Below are positions 18,698 to 28,700 of a stretch of 64,000 nucleotides of DNA, one piece after another. Position numbers and translations under genes: made by a program. A model generated the notes under the pieces. The model saw only the letters and a program-made list of their open reading frames with translations, ran no database searches and was not told the origin of the DNA. Position 1 is the first letter of the stretch; each line of letters begins with the position of its first letter. The stretch lies in the NCBI RefSeq assembly GCF_044003965.1, contig NZ_JBAWKC010000007.1, positions 40,790 to 104,789 on the forward strand, given 5' to 3'. This stretch comes from Yeosuana aquiaggeris (GTDB lineage: Bacteria > Bacteroidota > Bacteroidia > Flavobacteriales > Flavobacteriaceae).

Positions 18698-19333
18698 TTA
18701 ATTTAATTCTATGATAGTTTTATTTATAGCTTTTCTAACTTTTTTAAAAGAGGCAAACATGTCGTCTTCTGCTCTATAACCCACTGGTAAAAGTAATAAA
18801 GATTTGAGTCCTCTGTCTTTCAAATTTAAAATTTCATCATATTTTAAAGAATTAAATCCTTCCATTGGACAGGAATCGATACCTTCAATCGCGCAAACCG
18901 TCATTAAGTTACCTAAAGCAATATAAGCTTGATTCATAGACCACTGCTGACGTTCTTCAACAGACTTTTCTCTCATACTTTTTAAAAGGTTATTTTTAAA
19001 TGGGTCAAGAATAGTATCAGGTGTCTTACGAATTTCCTTAATGTTATTGAAATAGTCAGTTACATCTTTATCCTTAATATCATTCTGAATACAAATAACC
19101 AGTAAGTGAGAAGCTTCAAAAACCTGCCGTTGGTTATAAGCCGGTTCAATGAGTGATTTTTTTAATTCTTCATTAGAAATTACAAGCATACTTATTGTTT
19201 GTAATCCAAAGGAAGTTGCTGTTAAATTAAAAGCCTCTTTTAATATTTTAATCTTATCTTCTGACAATTTTTTGTTAGTATCAAATTTTTTGGTGGCATA
19301 GCGCCATTTTAAACTTTCTATTATTTTACTCAT
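18698..19333 (-). CDS. Nitroreductase family NAD(P)H-dependent oxidoreductase
   Basis: A 211-residue FMN-binding nitroreductase (NfsB type). The N-terminal RYATKKFD motif contacts FMN phosphate, QWSMNQAYIALGNLM is the central helix, and DSCPMEGF then LLLPVGYRAEDD close the FMN site. These enzymes reduce nitro compounds or quinones with NAD(P)H; the natural substrate is unknown. It is the middle gene of a likely operon with the TauE/SafE permease and DegT aminotransferase. Confidence 0.9.
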   Translation of the reverse strand: MSKIIESLKWRYATKKFDTNKKLSEDKIKILKEAFNLTATSFGLQTISMLVISNEELKKSLIEPAYNQRQVFEASHLLVICIQNDIKDKDVTDYFNNIKEIRKTPDTILDPFKNNLLKSMREKSVEERQQWSMNQAYIALGNLMTVCAIEGIDSCPMEGFNSLKYDEILNLKDRGLKSLLLLPVGYRAEDDMFASFKKVRKAINKTIIELN

Positions 19334-19344
19334 ATATCATCCTT

Positions 19345-20100
19345 TTAAAAAAACCATAATTTAATTGCCATTCCTGAGACCATTATAATCAAAAATATTT
19401 TTACTATCTGATCTCCCTTATTCACAGACCATCTGCTGGTAAACCATCCACCGGCTGCCTGACCTGATGCCAAAGTTAACCCAGCCACCCAATCAAGTTT
19501 TAAATTGAATCCAAACATCAACAAAGCCGCACTTGTGTACACAAACATGACCAGTATTTTGATCACATTTGACTTAATCAATGTGAGATGATTTATAGAC
19601 GATAAGGCTAACAAAATAAATATTCCTGTACCGGCCTGAATAAAACCACCATAAATCCCTATAAAGAAAAAAGCAATGATACTATATTTTAAATATTTAC
19701 CTGTTATTCTATCTGCTAAATCATTAAAATTTTGTTTCGGTCTAAAGACCATAAATACAACAATAGTCATCATAACTACTGCTAAAATTTTATTAAACAG
19801 TTCCCCTTTGATGTCAATAGCAAGTTTAGCACCGATAACCGCTCCAATAGTAGCCGAAATAGATAAATAAATGGGGAAGACTGACTTATCAATAGCCTTT
19901 TTACTGTGGTAGCCAGCAATGTTAAAAATTGATTGAATAAAAATGGCTATCCTGTTGGTACCGTTAGCAACATTTGAGGGTAATCCTACAAAAATCAAAA
20001 CAGGTAAGGTAAGTAGTGAACCACCACCACTCATAGTATTTATAATTCCGACTATAATGCCAACAACCACTAAAAGTACATAGTAATACCAATGTTCCAT
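19345..20100 (-). CDS. Sulfite exporter TauE/SafE family permease
   Basis: A 251-residue inner-membrane protein with about seven to eight hydrophobic segments. The TauE/SafE (PF01925) N-terminal GIINTMSGGGSLLTLPVL motif and the internal repeat FIQAGTGIFILLAL are both present. Family members export sulfite or organosulfur anions; substrate here is not evident. It is the first gene of the minus-strand run. A -7-like TACTTTTG sits only 4 bases upstream of the start, so the mRNA leader may be very short or absent. Confidence 0.88.
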   Translation of the reverse strand: MEHWYYYVLLVVVGIIVGIINTMSGGGSLLTLPVLIFVGLPSNVANGTNRIAIFIQSIFNIAGYHSKKAIDKSVFPIYLSISATIGAVIGAKLAIDIKGELFNKILAVVMMTIVVFMVFRPKQNFNDLADRITGKYLKYSIIAFFFIGIYGGFIQAGTGIFILLALSSINHLTLIKSNVIKILVMFVYTSAALLMFGFNLKLDWVAGLTLASGQAAGGWFTSRWSVNKGDQIVKIFLIIMVSGMAIKLWFF

Positions 20101-20104
20101 GTAG

Positions 20105-20112
20105 CAAAAGTA
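20105..20112 (-). promoter_or_regulatory. Possible -7 box abutting the TauE/SafE start
   Basis: The minus strand reads TACTTTTG, an exact TAnnTTTG match, four bases from the ATG. If used, the transcript would be nearly leaderless. No clear -33 element was found in the A-rich upstream stretch. Confidence 0.35.
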
Positions 20113-20184
20113 CAGTCAAAAAATGAATAAAAAATAAGAAAATAAAAAAAAGAAAAAAGGTTTTTTAGATACAAAAAAGGTTTC

Positions 20185-20192
20185 TATATTTG
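20185..20192 (+). promoter_or_regulatory. tRNA-Ser promoter -7 box
   Basis: TATATTTG matches TAnnTTTG exactly and ends 11 bases before the tRNA 5' end, an appropriate position for a short leader. Confidence 0.6.
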
Positions 20193-20203
20193 CAACCGCA
20201 ATC

Positions 20204-20288
20204 GGAGAAATGGCAGAGTGGTCGAATGCGGCAGTCTTGAAAACTGTTGAGGGTCACACCTCCGGGGGTTCGAATCCCTCTTTCTCCG
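20204..20288 (+). tRNA. tRNA-Ser (UGA), integration target of the island
   Basis: An 85-nt class II tRNA. The acceptor GGAGAAA pairs with TTTCTCC at 20281-20287, followed by discriminator G. The D-arm begins GCAGAGTGG, the anticodon loop CTTGAAA gives anticodon TGA, a long variable arm follows, and the T-loop is GTTCGAATC. CCA is not encoded. A tyrosine recombinase gene begins about 260 bases downstream in the same direction, as in elements that integrate into tRNA 3' ends. Confidence 0.95.
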
Positions 20289-20322
20289 CGAAAACGATGT
20301 TTCAAAAGAAACATAAAACTTC

Positions 20323-20359
20323 AAAAACCCTTTAAACATCAGTGTTTAAGGGGTTTTTT
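20323..20359 (+). terminator. Terminator downstream of tRNA-Ser
   Basis: AAACCCTTTAAACA, loop TCAG, then TGTTTAAGGGGTTT and a T run: a 14-bp stem with one mismatch, 35 bases after the tRNA. Confidence 0.8.
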
Positions 20360-20403
20360 AGTTTTTGACCATTTTCAAAAAGCACTTAAAAGCGCATAGA
20401 ACA

Positions 20404-20459
20404 GTTACCCTATAGGTTACCCTATTGCAATTTTAGGTTCGATTCCAAACTAGGGTAAC
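20404..20459 (+). repeat. GTTACCCT repeats at the left end of the island
   Basis: Two direct copies of GTTACCCT at 20404-20411 and 20416-20423 (12-bp period) and one inverted copy at 20452-20459. They lie between the tRNA and the integrase gene, where recombinase arm-type or excisionase sites are found. The same direct pair with the same 12-bp period recurs at 50059-50078. Confidence 0.6.
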
Positions 20460-20548
20460 TACTTTTTAATAATTCGCTGCGAATTCGCCGCTATCATTAG
20501 GCTATCGATATGTTTTTTAATTCATTAGTACTAATTAAAAAGGTAACT

Positions 20549-21772
20549 ATGCTTAAAATTATTTACTTTATCAAAACGGAAAAATCAAACACGAATGGTG
20601 AGTGCCCTATTTATGCTAAAATTACATATCAAGGAAAAAGTATTACCATCAGTACTGGAAAATGTATTTCTAAAGAAAGGTGGGACTTCACAAATCACCT
20701 TAGAGGGTCATTAAAAATTCAAAAGGAAAAAGCAATCAAAGCCTCATTAGACTCTTTAGCCATGTTATTTGAAACTAAATTCAATTTATTACTTAAAAAC
20801 GATTCTACTATTAATCTTAACGACATAAAAAGCGACATTCTTGGCAAAAAGAAGGTTAAGGCTAAAAGCAAAATTGGTATTATAGAAGTTTTTGAGATAC
20901 ATAATTTGGATTTTGAAAGGAAAGTGAAATATGGAGAACGCGCTGCTGCTTCTTTACAGAAATACAATCGCGCCAAAGACCTAATTAAACTATTTTTACG
21001 AAAAAAATATAAAATTGATAACATCAATGTAGACAACATTACAGGTGCCTTTGTACATAATCTTGAATCTTTTTTAAAATATGAAAGTGAGCATAAAGGA
21101 AAGATTGGTATTAAGAATAACTCAGTTGTAAAATATTTTAAAACCTTTAAAACCGTATGTAACTTTGGAATTAAACTAGATTTAATTGTAAAAAATCCGT
21201 TTTCAAAATATGAAGGAAAATTAAAGACAAAAGACGCAACATTTTTAACACAAGTGGAGTTGAATAAAATTGAAGAACGTGTATTTAAAATTGAAAGATT
21301 AGATAAGGTAAAAGATATATTTCTTTTTAGCTGTTATACTGGTTACGCTCCTATCGATGCAGAAAATTTAACCACTGACAATTTAATCAAAAATAATGAC
21401 GGCGATTTATGGATTATTGCAGATAGAATAAAAACCGGTATCAGAGCCAATGTTCCTGTTTTGCCACCTGCACAAAGAATTATCGAAAAGTATAAGGATA
21501 AACAAGAAACATTAATTCCTAAAATGTCTAATCAAAAAATGAATGCTTATTTAAAAGAAATAGCAGATGTATGTGGCATTCCAAAAAACTTAACCTGGTA
21601 TGTAGCAAGACACACCTTCGCTACTACAGTAACCTTAGGAAATGGTATTAGAATAGAAAATGTATCGGCTATGATGGGTCATTCTAATATTAAACAAACG
21701 CAACATTATGCAAAAGTTCTCGATACTAGCGTATTGGATGATATGCAAAAATTAAAATTTAAATATAAATAG
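20549..21772 (+). CDS. Tyrosine recombinase / site-specific integrase of the tRNA-Ser island
   Basis: A 407-residue integrase (from the ATG at 20549; the frame extends to 20510). It has an N-terminal arm-binding domain, a SAM-like core-binding domain (about 110-215) and a C-terminal catalytic domain with the ARHTFAT box (Arg354), His378 in MMGHSNIKQTQ and the Tyr387 nucleophile in HYAKV. The first catalytic Arg is not in its usual place (CYTGYAPIDAENL), as in Bacteroides conjugative-transposon integrases, which also vary there. The HxxR His is replaced by Tyr. It lies just after tRNA-Ser and is the likely integrase of this island. It does not look like an IntI. Confidence 0.92.
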   Translation: MLKIIYFIKTEKSNTNGECPIYAKITYQGKSITISTGKCISKERWDFTNHLRGSLKIQKEKAIKASLDSLAMLFETKFNLLLKNDSTINLNDIKSDILGKKKVKAKSKIGIIEVFEIHNLDFERKVKYGERAAASLQKYNRAKDLIKLFLRKKYKIDNINVDNITGAFVHNLESFLKYESEHKGKIGIKNNSVVKYFKTFKTVCNFGIKLDLIVKNPFSKYEGKLKTKDATFLTQVELNKIEERVFKIERLDKVKDIFLFSCYTGYAPIDAENLTTDNLIKNNDGDLWIIADRIKTGIRANVPVLPPAQRIIEKYKDKQETLIPKMSNQKMNAYLKEIADVCGIPKNLTWYVARHTFATTVTLGNGIRIENVSAMMGHSNIKQTQHYAKVLDTSVLDDMQKLKFKYK

Positions 21773-21878
21773 CCTTTAAAATTTAACTGCAATTTTGTCT
21801 AAAAATTGCAGTTAAAATCTTAAAACTCTTGCTTTCTGTCGAAAGGATGTAATATATTTATGTATAAATTTAGAGATT

Positions 21879-22820
21879 ATGAATTACGCATATCAAACAC
21901 AGGCAGCTATAACTAAATTATTAGAATTTAAAATAGAATATAGTACAGTATATAAAAGTTATATTTTAAATGGCAAATGGACTGATGAATACCACGAATC
22001 CTTATATCATGAAGAAATAGAAGAAATTAAAAACCTTTTACACCTTACGTTAAAAAATGCGTTAAATCACGAAGAATATTTACAAGACCTTCTGGATCAA
22101 ATGTGGAAAAGAGTCCAATGGTTAATGGACAATGAACATAATTCACCTAATTTTATTGATTTCTATTCTGAAAAAATTCTACAAAATGAGTTATCAAATA
22201 AAAAGTTGTCTGCCGATAAACTCACCTATGAAAAGTTTAAAAAAGGTGAATCGGAAGTAAGTGAAGAAAATTTAGATTTATTCAATTACCTGAGTTTCAA
22301 TTCTGGAATACTAAATCAATACAAAAGTAGTGTGGATTTTGAAAAAGGGCTTTTGCTTAATGCTATAGACGTTTACAAACAAGCCATAAATGATTTGTAT
22401 GATTACATTTATTCGATACATATGAATGCAGAGTATACGGATTTTAAAAACTTCGAATTTGAGGATTTAAAACCTGTAAATACATTAAATGAAAAGATGA
22501 AAACTTGTAATTTTAATCTTGAAAAAAAAAGTATAGCATATTTATTTAGAATACTGATAGAAGAAAATATAATCATTTTTAATGAATCTGATATTTTTAA
22601 AAACGAATTAGAAATGAAAAAATTTGTGCAATATCATTTTACTTATTTAGATGATCAAAAAAAACATGTTCCAATTAAAAATTTAAACAGAGAATATTCG
22701 GAAATGAAATCAAGACATCCAGAACATGTTGAGAAACAAATAAAGATTAATGATAATCTTTTGAATATACTAAATAAGAGGAAAAACGACCTTATTAATA
22801 TCCAAAACAAAAACAGCTAA
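21879..22820 (+). CDS. Island protein, possibly RteC-like
   Basis: A 313-residue, mostly helical, charged protein with no signal peptide or membrane segment. I do not recognise it firmly. The C-terminal part (KKSIAYLFRILIEENIII near residue 208, then a segment ending in HFTYLD) resembles the layout of RteC, a regulator of excision in Bacteroides CTnDOT elements. Its position between the integrase and an excisionase-like gene fits such a role, but the similarity is weak and based on pattern only. Confidence 0.5.
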   Translation: MNYAYQTQAAITKLLEFKIEYSTVYKSYILNGKWTDEYHESLYHEEIEEIKNLLHLTLKNALNHEEYLQDLLDQMWKRVQWLMDNEHNSPNFIDFYSEKILQNELSNKKLSADKLTYEKFKKGESEVSEENLDLFNYLSFNSGILNQYKSSVDFEKGLLLNAIDVYKQAINDLYDYIYSIHMNAEYTDFKNFEFEDLKPVNTLNEKMKTCNFNLEKKSIAYLFRILIEENIIIFNESDIFKNELEMKKFVQYHFTYLDDQKKHVPIKNLNREYSEMKSRHPEHVEKQIKINDNLLNILNKRKNDLINIQNKNS

Positions 22821-22904
22821 AGATTATTCGCTGCGAATTCGCTGATAAACTAAAATTATTTTAAAACAACTCTTTTACTTTGTGACATATTAAAACAGAA
22901 AAAT

Positions 22905-23204
22905 ATGTCTGATTATTCACATGAAATAGTAATCCCTTCACTAAAGGCAATAGAGAATTTATTGGAACCTATCATTTTAAAGTTAGACCATTTAACCTCT
23001 ATGAAATCTGAAAATGCCTCAAATGCTAATTCAAACAAATATTACAGAAACTCCGATTTAAAAAATCTCTTTGGTCTTTCATCAAACACTATCATTAAAT
23101 ATAGAGAAACTGGAGTACTTCCTTACACAAAATTAGGAGAATTGTATTTATATGATGTGAAAGCAATTGATGAAATTCTTAAAGAAAACACAGTAAAATT
23201 TTAA
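22905..23204 (+). CDS. Helix-turn-helix protein, excisionase-like
   Basis: A 99-residue protein. The N-terminal part is a helical lead-in (about 1-40); residues about 45-95 form a MerR/Xis-type winged HTH (YYRNSDLKNLFGLSSNTIIK, then a wing with LPYTKLGELYLYDVKAIDEI). Small HTH_17-type proteins next to an integrase commonly act as recombination directionality factors or regulators. Its place 1.1 kb after the integrase supports that reading. Confidence 0.75.
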   Translation: MSDYSHEIVIPSLKAIENLLEPIILKLDHLTSMKSENASNANSNKYYRNSDLKNLFGLSSNTIIKYRETGVLPYTKLGELYLYDVKAIDEILKENTVKF

Positions 23205-23257
23205 GTTATGATAGACTCATACAAAAAAAAGAATATTAATACTAAAACACAAAAATC

Positions 23258-23395
23258 ATGAAAGCATTATTATTAGAATTTATAAAAGACCATAACCAAG
23301 TTGAACAGTTTAAAACGTGGCTGATTGAACAAGGCATAGATACTGAAGGAGGTGTAGAAGCTTGGGTAGATAGTGAATTTAAGGACCTTTATTAA
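23258..23395 (+). CDS. Small hypothetical protein (45 aa)
   Basis: An ATG-started 45-residue frame, MKALLLEFIK through FKDLY, acidic and probably helical. It lies in line with the island genes on both sides and shows normal codon use. No family recognised. Confidence 0.45.
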   Translation: MKALLLEFIKDHNQVEQFKTWLIEQGIDTEGGVEAWVDSEFKDLY

Positions 23396-23468
23396 AAAAA
23401 CCTAAATATGGGAAATGAAGCGAAGGTTATTATAAATATTTTAGAGACCATAAAATAAGTATGTAGTT

Positions 23469-23828
23469 ATGGAAGATCAATATAAAATAGACCCTCTCAC
23501 TAATGAGCGGTTTATACCTAAGAAAATTAATCAAAAATTTGCAACCGCAGCAAATAGAATAAAATACAATAACACAAAAGCGACCAAATTGAACCAGGAA
23601 AGGGCGTTTTTTGATAGACCTTGCAAAATAAGTCATAGAGAAATGAAATCTCTACATAAGCTTGACCCAGACAAAACTTACCACCACTATTTCCTCGAGG
23701 GCAGAGGAGTTGATTTTAGCGCATCTAATCATATTACTGACACCAAATATGGTAAACTCCCTGCATACTATAATTATGCTCTAAGAAAGATAGGTAATAC
23801 AGATTTCTACCAAATTATAAAACTATGA
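23469..23828 (+). CDS. Hypothetical island protein (119 aa)
   Basis: A 119-residue basic protein with no membrane segment. It begins MEDQYKIDPLTNERFIPKKI, which resembles short motifs in proteins with degenerate zinc or HTH domains, but no Cys cluster is present. It overlaps the next gene by four bases (ATGA), so the two are translated together. Function unknown. Confidence 0.7.
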   Translation: MEDQYKIDPLTNERFIPKKINQKFATAANRIKYNNTKATKLNQERAFFDRPCKISHREMKSLHKLDPDKTYHHYFLEGRGVDFSASNHITDTKYGKLPAYYNYALRKIGNTDFYQIIKL

Positions 23829-24037
23829 TTGATTTAAGAGACATTCAGGTAGTTGATAATACGTTTCATTTAAATAATACCATAAATGAAAACAATGCCC
23901 TTAAAAACAAGAATAAAAGGCTCTTTTGGCTAGTTGTAGTTACTTCTTCATTCATAATTGGATTGAGTTTATATCTCAGTAAACAACAAAAGGAGGACTC
24001 TAAAACAAGTACTTTAAATTCTTCACCTGACGAATAA
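23825..24037 (+). CDS. Small membrane-anchored hypothetical protein (70 aa)
   Basis: A 70-residue protein with a short helical N-terminal part, one membrane segment (about 33-51, LFWLVVVTSSFIIGLSLYL) and a polar tail. The start overlaps the stop of the preceding gene in an ATGA, pointing to translational coupling. Function unknown. Confidence 0.65.
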   Translation: MIDLRDIQVVDNTFHLNNTINENNALKNKNKRLFWLVVVTSSFIIGLSLYLSKQQKEDSKTSTLNSSPDE

Positions 24038-24440
24038 AATTTAAAATAATTCAATTATTCTAAGCACTCCTATTACTTTACTAAATACCCTCTACCTATA
24101 TTTTTATTTTTTAAAATAATTATATTTATTTTATTTTAGAAAATAATTTTTCTATTAAGAAGGCAGTAAAAAACTCAAAAAACTTCCCAAATTAAACCAT
24201 TGTAAAGCGTATTAATGCGAATGTAATGCTGTAAAACGTCGGCAAAAAGTGGACTGATTTAAGTAATTTTATAGAGAGTGTTAACGTCTTATTCCAAGTC
24301 GTTCTTTTAATTGATGCATCATAAGGTTCAAACCTATAACAGACTTTGTAGGCCAGCGTTAAGTTATAGTGTTTCGGAAATATTTTGGTGAAATAATAGC
24401 GAAATGTAAATTTTTTATTTTTAGTTTTTTTAATATGTTC
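24038..24440. other. Gene-free, AT-rich gap between island core and McrBC
   Basis: About 400 bases without a supported gene. The first half is very AT-rich. No tRNA, clear terminator or paired cassette core was found. It marks the change from plus-strand mobility genes to minus-strand defence genes. Confidence 0.5.
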
Positions 24441-25709
24441 CTAACGAGAATCCATTTCAAGAAGCTCCAAAACCTTTCTGCCAATAGTTGAATCCAAAAG
24501 ACCATTATCATCCAAAACTGTAATAAAACCCATTTTACACAGATGATTGATTTTATTATGATTGTGCAGCCCTAAATCTCCATCCCAATATTCAACATAA
24601 TCGTCCGTTTGATACTCTTTAAATTTATTATTAATCATTTCTCCAGGATAAAGTAACAAAGCCTTTTTAGCGTCCCAAAAACGACAATACGTATACATCT
24701 GACGTAAGTCTCCAACAGATGCTAAACTTGTTGAGGGTTTTTTCCATTTGGTATCAATTATAAAGGTTTCATTACCTTTTCTCAACACAACGTCTGGTCT
24801 TAAACTATTGTGACTCCAAAATGATTTTGATTCTTGACCTGATACTTCAATGTTTAAATTTAGACAAGCTTTTTGCAATTGTTTTAGAATGTACTCTTCC
24901 CATAATTGGTTCATGTCAAATAATAAAGAGATCATTTTTTCTTTGCCACTTGAAATATCAGGTGAATAATTAAGTATTATTAAACGGGCCAATTCTAACC
25001 CGTATTTATAGCCATTAGATTTTCGGTCTAACTTTATACTGTCAATTTTTTGGACAGTGATATTGTCTTTTTCAACCACAGGAAAGTTTAGCATAATCCT
25101 TCTACTTAAATCGTATAGTCTTGTACCACGGGTAAATTGCTCTACTATGTCTAATGCTTTAAATAAAATTTGATGAATTAAATGATTGCTATCGTAAATT
25201 TGATGGGATGTATAAAATCGTTCTTTATGAACTAAATTATGTCTAATATTCCCTGCAAATTCCAACTTTCCTTTTAATGCTTTGGTGTTTTTAGTTTGCT
25301 TTCGATATTGCTTTATGAGACCTTTTCTTATTAATCCATCAATCTCTCTTAAATATAATTCAAAATAAACTTCAAGAAGATTTAAATTTTGTCTGCGAAC
25401 ATGGGCAGCTCCCATAGACTCGGCTTTTAACTTCCCACAAGCCTGAAGCATTTGTAATAACACGCCTTTCCACTTTTTGTCATCATCTTCTTTATCAGCT
25501 TTTGGGTTAATTTCTATGGTTAGACCATCTACTTGAATAATTCCAACATATTGATTGAATTTTATACCCTTTGCAATCGCTTCAAAATAAACCCCATCAT
25601 GATATTCATTTAATTTTAATAACGCATCTAAATGAGTACGAGAAAATCCTTTTTCACCAATACATAATCGCTCATGCTCAAAAACCTCTATTTTATTATG
25701 GCTTATCAA
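24441..25709 (-). CDS. mcrC: McrC-like nuclease subunit of McrBC restriction
   Basis: A 422-residue McrC family protein (PF10117), the nuclease partner of the McrB motor in methylation-dependent restriction. An N-terminal McrB-contact region is followed by a C-terminal PD-(D/E)xK domain: LRPDVVLRK (about residue 315) and FIIDTKWKKP (about 330), giving D and DxK. The frame opens with TTG directly after the mcrB TAA and in the same frame; no ATG start exists for the conserved N-terminus. Expression probably relies on termination-reinitiation at TAATTG, or possibly readthrough. Mcr systems cut DNA with modified cytosine, such as modified phage DNA. Confidence 0.9.
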   Translation of the reverse strand: MISHNKIEVFEHERLCIGEKGFSRTHLDALLKLNEYHDGVYFEAIAKGIKFNQYVGIIQVDGLTIEINPKADKEDDDKKWKGVLLQMLQACGKLKAESMGAAHVRRQNLNLLEVYFELYLREIDGLIRKGLIKQYRKQTKNTKALKGKLEFAGNIRHNLVHKERFYTSHQIYDSNHLIHQILFKALDIVEQFTRGTRLYDLSRRIMLNFPVVEKDNITVQKIDSIKLDRKSNGYKYGLELARLIILNYSPDISSGKEKMISLLFDMNQLWEEYILKQLQKACLNLNIEVSGQESKSFWSHNSLRPDVVLRKGNETFIIDTKWKKPSTSLASVGDLRQMYTYCRFWDAKKALLLYPGEMINNKFKEYQTDDYVEYWDGDLGLHNHNKINHLCKMGFITVLDDNGLLDSTIGRKVLELLEMDSR

Positions 25710-28700
25710 TTATTGTTCGTCAGTATTATATTTTTTAGCAAGTAGGAGTTCTAAAGCCTCCAAAATTGTATTTTCATCTACCCTCTTTAATTGAAAAGTT
25801 GGTGTTTTAAAGTCTCCTTGCCCTTCATAATCAAAAGATGCAAACTCCTTTTTATTATTATTTATTTTTTCAATAAAACCTTTACCTAAAACCAATCCAA
25901 TTTTACCATAATCACCATAAAAATACTCTTGAAGTAGTGGGATTATTTTGTCATTAAAAGCGTCAGCCAAATCCTTTTCAGTATTTACATCTATAAAATA
26001 AGAATGCCCAATAGTATGGTCTCGATCTACCAATAATTCAATGCGGTCATTAATCGTTTTGAGTATCTCAGATAATTGAATGCCTCCTACATTTTCCTTT
26101 TCTATAACACTATAATCAGGCATCATTTCCACAAAGGTAAATCGGCGTCTTAATGCAGTGTCTAAAGCTTCCACACTTCTATCAGCAGTATTCATAGTGC
26201 CATAAATGTCTAGATTGGAAGGGACAGAGAATAATTCTTTTGAATATGGTAGTGTATTACTCATCCCGTTTTTAGCACCTTTTCTTTTATCTTTTTCAAT
26301 AAGCGTTATTAACTCACCAAAAATTGCCGAAACATTGCCACGGTTTATCTCATCAATAAATATGGCATATTGATTCTCTGGGTCATTTAAGGCATCCTTG
26401 CAAATATCTTTAAAAACACCGTCTTCAATTTTGTATCCTAAATCTTCTGCAACTTCACCATTTTCTGGCATAATAGGTTTAATCCCTTCAATAAAATCCT
26501 CGTAACTGAATGATTGATGAAATGTAATAAAACGATAATGTTTGATTTCCTTATTCGCTTTAGGAACAAAATTTTCTACTGAATCTATTATATCGTGAAT
26601 AGCAACATCCTGGTTCTTAACCTCATCCTCTAAAATTTCCCAATAAGAATCCTCCGTTTTTGAGAAAATCAAAGGAACTTGCTTGCTTTTCACATTAACA
26701 AACGCGCAGTCTTCAACGGTATGACTTTGCAATTGACCCCAAATGGTTGGCCTAACCGTTTTAGAATTTGATAATTTCTCCTTTTGTTTAACCCATGGAT
26801 GTTCATATATATCGGCAACTTTAGCCTTACCTAATTGAATTAACGCTACGGCAATAACCTGCCACCATGAACATTCTTTAACAACATTCTCAAAATTTTT
26901 CTCTTTAGAAAGAGAGGTTTCCATAACCGTATATTTAGGAAAGTATTCTTTTTTTAATCTATAGGTTTTACCTGTTCCAGGAGGCCCATATAAAATTTGG
27001 TTTAAAACTGTTTTGTTATTGTTCATTGTTTCAGTTTTAAGGTATTGTTCTCTAAAATTTTTATCAAATACAGCTTGCTCAAATTCATAATTATTATGTT
27101 TTCTATAGCCCGTTTTATTAGTTCTTTTCAGTTCTTGATCGAATCCTCTAAAAATAGAATCCTTATCAGATTCTGAAAAATTTACATCATTAAGATATGT
27201 ATAAAATGGGTATGGTGCATTTCCAGTAAATTCTTCACTATTTTCTCTTATTTTATTTATTGAAAGTACCCCAAATTTTCCTTTCTTATTAGACTTGAAA
27301 AGGTTCCAAGAATATCGTTGTCCAATAGTAAAACTTAAATTGTTATTAGTAGTACTAAATAATAACCTATCATCCCCTGCTTCTAAATTAAATTTATCTA
27401 AGGCTTCAAACAAGAATGAAAAGTAAGTTGTTAAATCTTCTTTTGAAAATTGTTTTAAGTAATCCTCAAAATCATTACTCTTATCTTTTTGAGAATCATT
27501 CCATATCCAAGCTTCATGGGACAATTGGTAGAACGGTTTGTCTGTTTTACTTCTTAGTTGGCTTAGAATATTTTCATATTCCGAAAATGTTTTGAATTTA
27601 GGATTAATCTCAAATACTTTCTTTAAATACGGTTTTGTAGGCCCATTAATTGGGAAGTATTTTTCTGGATTTATATAAAACAATATTTCACTTATTTTTG
27701 CATGAGCAACGCCTTTTATTTTTAAAATATCGTTAAATTGATCATAAGTCACTTCATTAGAAATAACATTATTAAAAAATGACCATAATCTTTTAATTTC
27801 ATTATTTTTCCTCAAATATTTATACGGAAAAACCCATACTTTTTGAGGGTTAGTAGAAGGTATACCATAGTCATCCAAAGGGATTGTTAAGTTTAAGTTT
27901 TTTGCTAAACTTTGTAGAATTCCAAGACGTTGTACAAAATATTTATTGATGTAACAAAAAAATGTGAACGGGTCAATTTCCTCTAACGGTATTATATTTT
28001 CTTCAGGATCTTGATCATTGAACAAATCGCATCCAGCTTTTTTTAATACATTAATCAAACCTATTTGATCGTTTTCTTTATCTTTTAAATATTCAACGAG
28101 CTCTTTATAGGTTTTAACCCAAGAGTATAAAGATTTGTTAGTGCTATCATAGTCTATATATGTTTCTTCTAAAAATTTTATGAAATTATTCTTACCCATA
28201 ACGGCTTTTGGAATACCGTTGCTGTGTTGGTTATCATATTCTACAAATTCAACGTTTTTTCTCCTTTCTTTCGTGCTAAAAACAAATAATATTTCTCGTA
28301 TTTTTTGATCCACTTTAGATAGGTCCATTTCAAAGAAATTTTGCTCTGGAAAGAAAGAATTTATTTCATTGAGACGTTCTATGACAGAATTTGTAGAATT
28401 CCCTAAATAGTAGTTATAAGATTCTGGTGCATTTTTTAATAACCAACTTGCAAACTCTTGTTTTACATTTTCCATATTACTTGATTGAGTTGTTATTTTT
28501 TTATCTATATCAAATCCCAAACTTTCTAATAACTGAAAGGCACGAGTCCCTTCACCTCCATCAAACGTATTAGGGTCAAGTTCTGTGCCATTAGCATATC
28601 TGTTGGCTATAGAAATAACAAGCTTGGGAGGATAAGTTTTACCCTCATACAAAATATCATAAGTTGAAGAATGCCTCCCTTTTCTTATACCATTTTCATC

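Noticed and set aside
20549..21772. The tyrosine recombinase as the integrase of the cassette array
   Set aside because: It has the layout of tRNA-targeting Bacteroidota island integrases, lies beside tRNA-Ser 23 kb from the first cassette, and shows no sign of the extra IntI domain.
24230..24390. attC-like site in the gap before mcrC (GTTAAGTTAT)
   Set aside because: No matching ATAACTTAAC and no convincing arms were found.
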